From JBCCZC01 sp039188505 (GTDB taxonomy: Bacteria; Pseudomonadota; Gammaproteobacteria; Xanthomonadales; SZUA-38): a stretch of 13,713 nucleotides of DNA. A program made the position numbers and the translations under genes. Shown one piece after another: positions 7,243-13,500 of the stretch. A model generated the notes under the pieces. That model did no database searches. It saw only the letters and a program-made list of their open reading frames with translations, and was not told the origin of the DNA. The stretch spans positions 1 through 13,713 of the forward strand of contig JBCCZC010000126.1 of NCBI GenBank assembly GCA_039188505.1. The letters are read 5' to 3'. Numbering within the stretch: position 1 is the first letter of the stretch; each line of letters starts with the position of its first letter.

Positions 7243-7657
7243 CAACGAACCCCTGGTCCCAGCCGGCATCGGGGTCGCCATTGCGTAGATCGACGCCGAA
7301 ATCTGCTGCCGCTTTCAGCGCCAGGAGGACGCTGACCCAGCCGGGAGCATTCTGCGGCGGGGCATCGGCCTCGGTGACCGTCAGCTCGGTACCCTCGGCG
7401 ATCGCCCTGAGATCGAACGCAACCGGATTGCCCTCGAAGTAGGCGAGCGAGAAGTGCCGCGGCGGATCGTACTCGAGAACCCGCGCTTCCAGCCCGGTGC
7501 CATCGGCGAACTCGAAGTGTATCGCCCGCCCCTGGCTGGTCGTCTGCCGAGCCCAGAAACGCGCCCGTCCAGCGTCCGTGACGAGGAGCTCGAACACAGC
7601 TTCGGGCGACGAGCGCAGGCGGATGCGCCACCGGACGTCCGTGGTCCCCGTGCTCAC
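7235..7657 (-). CDS. SRPBCC / AHSA1-like domain protein
   Basis: A 140-residue soluble protein of the START/Bet v1-like fold. The opening VRWRIRLRSSPEAVFELLV and the following DAGRARFWARQT resemble the first strand and helices of AHSA1/polyketide-cyclase-like proteins. The middle is IHFEFADGTGLEARVLEYDPPRHFSLAYFEG, and the end has ELTVTEADAPP then a C-terminal helix WVSVLLALKAAADFGVDLRNGDP. This fold binds hydrophobic ligands or acts as a chaperone co-factor; no specific ligand can be read. The GTG start at 7657 shares the GTGA overlap with the stop of the GspB-domain gene, so translation is coupled and the start is secure. It overlaps the ThrE gene by 8 nt. Confidence 0.87.
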   Translation of the reverse strand: MSTGTTDVRWRIRLRSSPEAVFELLVTDAGRARFWARQTTSQGRAIHFEFADGTGLEARVLEYDPPRHFSLAYFEGNPVAFDLRAIAEGTELTVTEADAPPQNAPGWVSVLLALKAAADFGVDLRNGDPDAGWDQGFVDV

Positions 7658-8262
7658 CGGCGACCCAGGAGGAAGACGTCGTTGCGAAACTCGAGGACCA
7701 CCCCGTCGCGGCGGATCGCGCGGACCCGCAGCCTGCTCTGCACCTGGTCACCCTCGGCGAACCGCTCGCCGTTCAGCTTCACGAACCGCTCAGCGGGCTC
7801 CTCGGTGAAGTAGTGAAGCGTCATGTCGAGCTCGGGCAGCTCCTCGCGCACGCGGAGCGGCAGCTGGTACCAGAGCGGCACCTCATCGAATGACTCGCGA
7901 GCGGACCGCCTCGCCCCGCGCTCAACCTGCCGCGGCGTCTCGTCCGCCGCGTCCGGCTGCACGACCTGCACCGCCGGCCCGGACCGCGCCGGGCGCGGCG
8001 GCGCAGCCACCGGTCTCGGTTCGGCCACGGGCTGCGGCTGCTCGACGACGGCCTCCTTTTCGACGCGCTGAACGCCGGAACGGCGCTCCTCGAGTTCCTG
8101 CGGCGTGATTCCGAGCTTGTCGGCCTCCTCGGCCAGCTCGATCATGCGCGCCATCTCGCGCTCGCTGACCTCCTCCTTCTGCTCCTGCGCCGAAGCGCAG
8201 ACACAGGCGAACGCAAGCAGGGCGGTCAGGACGGTCGCAGGTAGGTCGAGGTGGCGGCGCAT
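7654..8262 (-). CDS. GspB-like exported protein (type II secretion assembly factor C-terminal domain)
   Basis: A 202-residue protein. The N-terminus MRRHLDLPATVLTALLAFACVCASAQ is a signal peptide or signal anchor; Cys20 and Cys22 could make it a lipoprotein, but the lipobox is poor. Next comes an acidic helical stretch (EVSEREMARMIELAEEADKL) and a Pro/Ala/Val-rich linker at about 72-110. The C-terminal domain, about 128-200, has VPLWYQLPLRVREELPELDM, LHYFTEEPAERFVKLNGERF, and RVRAIRRDGVVLEFRNDVFLL. That order (LPxxVRxxLPxLxxxxHxY...RxVxxNGxxxxEGD...I..DGVVLxF) is the GspB C-terminal domain, which helps place the GspD secretin. No other secretion gene is nearby. Start ATG 8262 fits the signal peptide; GTG 8334 is possible but would bury it. 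It is coupled to the SRPBCC gene by GTGA. Confidence 0.85.
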   Translation of the reverse strand: MRRHLDLPATVLTALLAFACVCASAQEQKEEVSEREMARMIELAEEADKLGITPQELEERRSGVQRVEKEAVVEQPQPVAEPRPVAAPPRPARSGPAVQVVQPDAADETPRQVERGARRSARESFDEVPLWYQLPLRVREELPELDMTLHYFTEEPAERFVKLNGERFAEGDQVQSRLRVRAIRRDGVVLEFRNDVFLLGRR

Positions 8263-8330
8263 GGTCGCAGGTGTCAGTGGGAAGTTGATCGCTTTGAATG
8301 ATGGAACACGATTTGGTTCCAAAGATCGTG

Positions 8331-9035
8331 TCACGGTCGAAGCCGCTCCGCGATCTTCGCGAACAGGCCCGTGAACATGCTCGCCTCGCGGGCGGTCAGG
8401 TCGGCACGATTCAGCGCACGGCGAAAGCGCAGCAGCAGGTGCCTGGGCTCGTAGCGGGCGAAGCCCGATCTTTCAACGGTGGCCTCGAGACCCGCATAGA
8501 GATGTTCGAGCATGGCATCGGTCGCCGGCTCGTCCTGGCTTGACGCGGGGTGCCTGTCGACGAGAGATCGGCGCAGCTCATAGGCGAAGATCTGGACCGC
8601 CTGGGCGAGATTCAGGCTCGAGCAGTCATCCGAGGTGTCGATCGTGGCCTGGTAGCGGCATCGGTAGAGCTCGTCGTTCGTCAGCCCGGACGGTTCCGGC
8701 CCGAAGACCACGGCTACAGGTCCACCGGCGCGGGCAGCGAGCGCGCCGGCTTCCGCCACGTTGACCAATGGCCAGTCGGCACCCCGCTGGCGTCCGGAGG
8801 TCGCGATGGTCAGCGCGCAATCCGCCAGGGCCTCATCGAGCGTTTCCGCGACGCGCGCCTCGTCGAGCACGTCAGCCGCCTCGGTTGCCAGTCGCGTCGC
8901 CTCCGGATGGGGGAATCGCCGCGGCCGGACGAGCCACAGGTCGCGAAAACCCATGGTCTTCAGGGCCCGGGCGCTGGCCCCGATATTGGACGGGTACTCG
9001 GGGCGGACGAGAACGAAGCGGACGGCGGTCTTCAC
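8331..9035 (-). CDS. trmJ: tRNA (cytidine/uridine-2'-O-)-methyltransferase TrmJ
   Basis: An SPOUT-class enzyme that 2'-O-methylates position 32 of several tRNAs using S-adenosylmethionine. The 234-residue product shows all three motifs. Motif 1 is RPEYPSNIGASARALKTMGF (11-30), with the Arg at position 23 matching the catalytic Arg of E. coli TrmJ. Motif 2 is VVFGPEPSGLTNDEL (109-123). Motif 3 is SSLNLAQAVQIFAYEL (139-154), forming the trefoil knot. The C-terminal extension (about 173-230, with LEHLYAGLEATVERSGF and LLLRFRRALNRADL) matches the TrmJ dimer/tRNA-binding tail. The start is GTG 9035, immediately before the conserved VRFVLVRPEYPSN. An upstream reading to 9233 is Arg/Ser-rich shadow sequence crossing the next gene. 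No clear Shine-Dalgarno sequence is visible. A 68-nt gap separates it from the GspB-like gene. Confidence 0.95.
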   Translation of the reverse strand: MKTAVRFVLVRPEYPSNIGASARALKTMGFRDLWLVRPRRFPHPEATRLATEAADVLDEARVAETLDEALADCALTIATSGRQRGADWPLVNVAEAGALAARAGGPVAVVFGPEPSGLTNDELYRCRYQATIDTSDDCSSLNLAQAVQIFAYELRRSLVDRHPASSQDEPATDAMLEHLYAGLEATVERSGFARYEPRHLLLRFRRALNRADLTAREASMFTGLFAKIAERLRP

Positions 9036-9150
9036 GGCGCGATGATAGCCGACCGGCGAAACGGCACCAACGGAGCGCGAGACCCAGTGCCGCGCGCATA
9101 GGGACCAGCGAGAAAGCAGCAAGCCCGACCGAGCCGCCGCTGACCCGCGC

Positions 9151-9969
9151 TCAGCGCTCGATGCGCGTTCCGGACAGCTCAATCGCGCCGGGAAGCCGAA
9201 CCGTCGCCAGCGCGGCCGGCTCATTGCCCTCAATCACGCTGTCGCGCAGCCGGAGGGTCGCCTCGCCGAAATTGGCGATTGCACCTGAGCGTCCGAAGGC
9301 CGCGTCCGCGCCGTTGGCGGAGATGACCGAGTGAGACACGGTGGCCTGACCGAAGTTGGAGAGCGCGGCCCCGAATTCGGTCGGCGCCGTGCCGCCGAAG
9401 GCGGTATTGCCGACGAGGCGGGAGTCGTCGATCTCGAGCGTTCCGCGATTGACGATCGCGCCACCGGTCGGGTCTGCCGCGGCGAGGCTGTTGAAGCGCA
9501 CGTCACAGTCGAGGAGCCGCGCCGTTCCCGTGTTCAGCAGCGCCGAAGCGCCGCCGCGGGCGCTGGAGTCTTCGATGGTGACGCCCCATGCCAGGAGGCG
9601 ACCGGCGTTGTGAATCGCGCCGTTACCGCCGTCTGCGAGCACGACATCCACCATCGCGAGATCACCGTCGGGGCCGACCGCGAGGTGGGCGAAGGCCTCG
9701 GCGCTGTACCGCCGGAGCACGGCGCCATTGCCGATGATCTGCAGGCGTCCCTCGATGAGCGGCAGGGCGGTGGCCGCGCCGGGTGCCGGCGTGCGAAACC
9801 GATACTCGCTCTGAGCGGGCAGGAAGACGCGATCGGACTCGGGTGTCGTGTTGGCCGCCTCGATTGCGGCGATCAGCCCGGCAACGTCGCCAGACTCGAT
9901 CAGGAAGTCACGGGCGCCAGAAGGCGTGAAGGAAAGGCTGGCCAGCAGTAGAAGGGTGAACCGATGCAT
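9151..9969 (-). CDS. Exported right-handed beta-helix-like protein, 272 aa
   Basis: Starts at ATG 9969 with a clear Sec signal peptide, MHRFTLLLLASLSFTPSGA, with cleavage near residue 19. The mature part begins RDFLIESGDVAGLIAAIEAANTTPESDRVFL, the sort of N-cap (residue run broken here by description) seen in CSLREA/choice-of-anchor beta-helix proteins. About eight short beta-coil rungs follow: DGDLAMVDVVLADGGNGAIHN, VTIEDSSARGGASALLNTG, LLDCDVRFNS, GGAIVNRGTLEIDDSRLVGN, GAALSNFGQATVSHSVISAN and GAIANFGEATLRLRDSVIEGN. The repeated G-A-I/L-x-N-x-G turn is the best marker. No catalytic pectin-lyase residues, autotransporter domain or anchor are visible. It is probably periplasmic or secreted and may be a small adhesin or envelope protein (inference). 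A strong AGGAGG and a promoter lie upstream. Confidence 0.85.
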   Translation of the reverse strand: MHRFTLLLLASLSFTPSGARDFLIESGDVAGLIAAIEAANTTPESDRVFLPAQSEYRFRTPAPGAATALPLIEGRLQIIGNGAVLRRYSAEAFAHLAVGPDGDLAMVDVVLADGGNGAIHNAGRLLAWGVTIEDSSARGGASALLNTGTARLLDCDVRFNSLAAADPTGGAIVNRGTLEIDDSRLVGNTAFGGTAPTEFGAALSNFGQATVSHSVISANGADAAFGRSGAIANFGEATLRLRDSVIEGNEPAALATVRLPGAIELSGTRIER

Positions 9970-9975
9970 CCTGGA

Positions 9976-9981
9976 CCTCCT
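9976..9981 (-). promoter_or_regulatory. Shine-Dalgarno site for the beta-helix gene
   Basis: Perfect AGGAGG, 6 nt before ATG 9969. It is the strongest ribosome site in the window and confirms the start of the signal peptide. Confidence 0.85.
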
Positions 9982-10021
9982 GAAGGGTCTCCATGGCCAC
10001 CACTTTCTCTTTGCCCCTTAG

Positions 10022-10033
10022 AGTGTGCACACT
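10022..10033. promoter_or_regulatory. 12-bp perfect palindrome near the predicted transcription start
   Basis: AGTGTGCACACT is self-complementary. It lies at about the expected +1 of the promoter at 10036-10064, upstream of the beta-helix gene. It may be a repressor site; which regulator would bind is unknown. Confidence 0.4.
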
Positions 10034-10035
10034 AA

Positions 10036-10064
10036 ATCAAACGACCGTTTGGATTTGTTGACAA
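10036..10064 (-). promoter_or_regulatory. Candidate sigma-70 type promoter of the beta-helix gene
   Basis: Minus strand: TTGTCA at 10064-10059, a 17-bp spacer, then TTTGAT at 10041-10036. The sequence is locally AT-rich in an otherwise GC-rich window. Predicted start near 10029 would give a leader of about 60 nt ending in the AGGAGG site. The -10 matches TATAAT at only four of six positions. Confidence 0.5.
10038..10051. promoter_or_regulatory. Operator-like palindrome overlapping the promoter
   Basis: CAAACG-AC-CGTTTG is a perfect inverted repeat with a 2-bp centre. It can be extended by AAAT/ATTT with one unpaired G. It covers part of the -10 and spacer of the predicted promoter, a position typical of a repressor operator. 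AAACG-N2-CGTTT half-sites resemble those of TetR-family repressors, but no regulator gene is in the window. Confidence 0.5.
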
Positions 10065-10079
10065 AAGTCTCAGATTGGG

Positions 10080-10120
10080 TGAAACCGGAAAAAGCCGGCG
10101 CATGCGCCGGCCCGGTTTCA
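10080..10120. repeat. 41-nt nested double-palindrome hairpin/cruciform
   Basis: The outer arms TGAAACCGG (10080-10088) and CCGGTTTCA (10112-10120) enclose a perfect 18-bp palindrome GCCGGCGCA/TGCGCCGGC (10094-10111). Five A residues at 10089-10093 bulge on one side. The right arm is also the start of the first 85-bp unit, so the array opens inside this structure. It has no T-run and is not a standard terminator on either strand. Confidence 0.75.
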
Positions 10121-10449
10121 CGCCCCGAGCCTACATGCGAGGGGCCGGAACTCCCTCTCGTCAGCCCACCTGGCTCCATCGAAGACGCGCGCCGGCCCGG
10201 TCTCACGCCCCGAGCCTACCTGCGAGGGGCCGGAACCCCCTCTCGTCAGCCCACCTGGCTCCATCGAAGACGCGCGCCGGCCCGGTTTCACGCCCCGAGC
10301 CTACGTGCGAGGGGCCGGAACTCCCTTCTGTCAGCCCACCTAGCTCCATCGAAGACGCGCGCCGGCCCGGTTTCACGCCCCGGGCCCGGGTACGAAAGGC
10401 CGGATCTCCGTTTCGGCCAACTTCCCATCGGCTCTACCGGTGTAGACGC
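10104..10449. repeat. Tandem array of 85-bp units: three near-identical copies plus one decayed copy
   Basis: Units begin with GCGCCGGCCCGGT at 10104, 10189, 10274 and 10359, a constant 85-bp spacing. By eye, unit 2 differs from unit 1 at three positions and unit 3 at four. The fourth unit matches for its first 24 bases, then about 20 of the next 28, then decays, ending with AGACGC near 10449. Each unit can fold CCGGCCC against GGGCCGG, or GCCCC against GGGGC. The most variable base (A, C, G in CTACnTGCG) lies in the predicted loop. There is no repeat-spacer pattern, so it is not CRISPR. Confidence 0.9.
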
Positions 10450-10492
10450 CGCAGCCGCGAGCGACGGAACGCTGTGCCGGGGGCCGGCTAGC

Positions 10493-10555
10493 AATTAAAA
10501 CGGGGGCCTCGAGGTCTTGCCCGGTCTGACTCGGACGTTGACCTCGCGTCCCCCG
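10493..10555 (-). terminator. Terminator-like hairpin after the large FG-GAP gene
   Basis: On the minus strand, CGGGGG (10555-10550), a 4-nt interior loop, GAGGTC (10545-10540), a 23-nt loop, GACCTC (10516-10511), a 4-nt interior loop, CCCCCG (10506-10501), then TTTTAATT (10500-10493). The two 6-bp stems with a U-rich tail fit a rho-independent terminator about 35 nt after the stop codon. The loop is larger than usual. Confidence 0.65.
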
Positions 10556-10589
10556 CTCGAATCCCCGCTGCATCAGGGGGAACTCCTTG

Positions 10590-13500
10590 CTACTGCTGTT
10601 GCGTCTGCCAGACGGCCTTCGGTGTCAGCGGCGCCTTCCCCTGCTCCAGCACGCTGCTGCCGTCCAGGCGGTATAGCGTCCACAGCAGCGTGTTCGTCCG
10701 CCTCAGCAGCACGTCCGTGTTGCCATCGCCGTCGAAGTCGTCGAGCCAGCGAACCTCCCACGTCCGGTTCGGCGTCATCGATACCCGTGGGTCGGATGCC
10801 ACCGCGCCGCTCGCGTCGAAGTTGTAGATCAGCCACCGGCCGTTCGAGCGGCGCATGAGGACGTCGTCGCGCGCGTTGCCGTCAAAGTTGCCCACGCCCT
10901 GGAATGTCCACTGATCACTCGTGGTCATTGCGGGCATCCGGGTACCCGTCACCTCACCGGTACCCGGTGCGAAGGTGTAGCTGGTCCACTCGCCCGTCGC
11001 CGTATCCCGGACCAGCAGCTCGTCCGTCCCGTCACCGTCGAAGTCGCCGATGCCCTGGGTCGATGTCGTGGCGGGCACGTCGATCGCCAGCACCTGGCTG
11101 AACGCGATGTTCCCCGTCGAGGTGAGATACCACGCCTTCCAGCTGTCGCCGTTCCGCGTCAGGACATCGCCGATGCCGTCACCGTTGAGATCACCCACAC
11201 CCTGGAACTCGTCCGCCAGGTCCAGGCTCACGCCAATGTGGCGGCGGGAGTTGATCAGGCCCGTTGCGCCGTTGAGGTAGTAGACATGCCACTCGCCGTT
11301 CGAATCGTTCCGGATCAGCAGGTCCTCGACCCCGTCACCGTTCAGATCCCGCACCGCCCGCGTCGTCCAGGCCGGGTTCGGGCTGAAGGGCCGCGCCCCG
11401 TTCGAGAGCCGCGTGTAGCCGTCCAGCAGGTACAGCGTCCACTTCTGGGTGTCGCTCCGGCGGAGGATCACCTGAGCCGGCACGGTCTCAAGGTACGTGA
11501 TCTCGAAGGTCACCGCGTCGGACCGATTCTCACCGCCGCTGCTCACGCCGCCGCTATCGCGGGCGATGACGCTCACCACCGCGGTGCCGCCAGTGCTCGT
11601 GAGGCTGTAGCGGAGCTCGCCGAGCTTCGTCACCCGGACGTCCCCGTCGAGGACGCCGTTGGGATCCTCCACGATGGTGACCTGGAACCGAAGCTCCTGG
11701 TCGTCCTCGTCGGGGCCGGGCGTGATGTCCGTGGCCCAGCCGGGCACGCTCTGGATCAGTTCCGCGCCCTTGGCCAGGGTCTGGTCCGGACCTGCCGTGA
11801 AGCTCGGGGCGTCGTTCACCGGCGTGACCTCGATGGTCACCGTGGCCGTGTCGGTCAGAACCGTATTGTCGGCGACGGAGTAATCGAAGGTGGCCATGCC
11901 GGACGTGTTCGCCGGCGGCGTGTAGGTGAACGCCCCATCTGCACCAAGAACCACCTCACCGCCGATGCCTTCCGCATCAAAGGTTCCCGAGGTGGTGACC
12001 AGAACTTCGTCGGCCTCTCCGCCGAAATCGATCCCATTGCCGTTGTCGTCGATGACGTTCCCGGAAACCGCGCTGTCCTCGAGGGTCGTGAACCCGTCGT
12101 CCTGCGCGACCAGCGTATCGTCTTCACCGTTGACGGTGATCGTCACCGTTGCCGTGTCCTCGGTGTCGCCGTCGCTGGTGGTGTAGGTGAAGGTCACCGT
12201 CGCGGTCTCGCCGTCGTTGAGGGACTCGAATTCATCGGCCGTATCGAAGGTGAGCATCCCGTCGGCCGCCACGTTCAGCGTCCCGCCGCCGGCCGGCGTG
12301 TAGTCCGTGCCGACGACCGCTAGCCCATCGATAGCCGTGACCATCAGCGCGTTGACGTCGAGAGCCGAATCATTCGCGTGCAGGCCGCTGCCCAGCGCAA
12401 CGCCCAGCAGGTTGCCCTCGTCGACCGAATACATGTCGTTTTCGGCTTCCACGACCACGAGCTGGTAGACCTCGTCGATCGGCGGCTCGGCGCCGTCGTA
12501 GGCATTGCCGAGCGTGTCGGCGATGTCCTGCGGATCCGAGAGGTCGATGCCGATCGTTCCCGTGAAGGTGGTGATATCCCCGCCCGAGACCGTCAGATCG
12601 TAGAGCGCATTCGGCGTCACCTCGGCGAAGCCGGTGACCGTGGCCGTGGAGCCGCCGCTCACGACGAAGTCCATCGCGTCGACGTTCTGCGCATCGCCGT
12701 CGAAGGTGACCCGGAAAACGACGGTGTCCGCGTTCGTGCTGGCCGCCATCGGATCCTGGCGCGTAATCGAGAGCAGATCCGGCGGCGTGTTGTCGAGGGT
12801 GTAGGTCTCGTCCGTTGGGGGTTCGGTCGTGTCCAGTGCGTTGCCTGCCGGATCGGCGATCGTCGGATCGCCCTTCGCCCTAAGCCTCGCAAGGTCGAGA
12901 CCGACAGTGCCGTCAAACTCGGCGAGGTCGCCGCCCGAGACTGTCACGTCGAAGACCGAATCGGCCGTATCCGTCGCCACGTTCGTGGCCGTTGCCGTGG
13001 AGCCACCGCTCACGATGAACGCACTGGTGCTGACGTTCTGCACGTCCTCGCTGAAGGTCACCCGGAAGACCAGCGTGTCGGCGTTCGTCGGCGTTGTCAT
13101 CGGGGTCTGTCGGACGATGGACAGTACCGTCGGCGGCGTCAGGTCGATTTCGAATTCCGTTAGCGTCAATGGCGTATCGCTGTTGCCGGCGGCGTCCGAG
13201 ACCGTCACGGTGCAGTCGGAGTAAGTGCCTTCCGCCAGCGGCGTGCTGTTGTCGGTCTGAGTCAGCGTGATGGTCTGGTTACCCGAGCCGATCGCACCTT
13301 CGTCGCCGCTGCCGCAGCTGCCGCCGACGGCCAGCGTGCCCGCCTCGTCGCTGGAAATCGTGACGTTCGGCGTCGAGTCGTCTGTGGGATCGGCGACGGG
13401 GGTGACCTCGGCCAGGGTCGGACTCGTCAGGTCAATCTCGAAGCTGGTCAACGTGACCGGCGTGTTGCTGTTGCCAGCGCCGTCGGTCACCGTGATCGTG

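Larger units (their letters stand above)
9970..10589. other. 620-bp non-coding structured region between two probable extracytoplasmic protein genes
   Basis: Contents, reading downwards from the large gene: a terminator-like hairpin (10493-10555), a tandem array of 85-bp units (10104-10449), a double-palindrome hairpin (10080-10120), a minus-strand promoter with an operator-like palindrome (10036-10064), a second palindrome (10022-10033), and a leader with AGGAGG. Frames across it remain open by base composition only. The 85-bp period is not a multiple of three, so each unit would be read in a different frame. I see no tRNA, rRNA or transposase remnant. Confidence 0.8.

Noticed and set aside
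6274..7335. 353-codon plus-strand frame
   Set aside because: It lies opposite the ThrE gene and is rich in His, Arg, Gln and Gly; it is a codon-bias shadow with no domain.
9036..9233. N-terminal extension of TrmJ
   Set aside because: The extra 66 residues are Arg/Ser-rich, are not TrmJ-like, and overlap the end of the beta-helix gene; the family start fits GTG 9035.
10058..10063. TTGACA as a plus-strand promoter -35
   Set aside because: No -10 element lies 16-18 bp downstream and no plus-strand gene follows; the minus-strand reading of the same bases fits a real gene.
10104..10449. CRISPR array
   Set aside because: The whole 85-bp unit is conserved, with no unique spacers, and no cas gene is present.
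10025..10498. Plus-strand frame across the 85-bp array as a repeat protein
   Set aside because: The period is not divisible by three, so successive units are read in different frames; other frames are equally open, and composition is only Pro/Arg/Gly from GC-rich DNA.
10493..10555. Integron attC-like site
   Set aside because: The stem-loop lacks RYYYAAC/GTTRRRY core boxes in the right places and is better explained as a terminator with a U-tail.
10551..10575. TCGAATCCCCGC as a tRNA T-arm
   Set aside because: The flanks do not form the T-stem, and no acceptor, D or anticodon arm can be found upstream.
10573..10836. Minus-strand alternative frame over the end of the large gene
   Set aside because: A shadow frame inside the FG-GAP coding region, with no start signal or domain.
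11238..12323. 361-codon plus-strand frame
   Set aside because: Opposite strand of the repeat-rich large gene; its composition follows from that gene's third-position bias.
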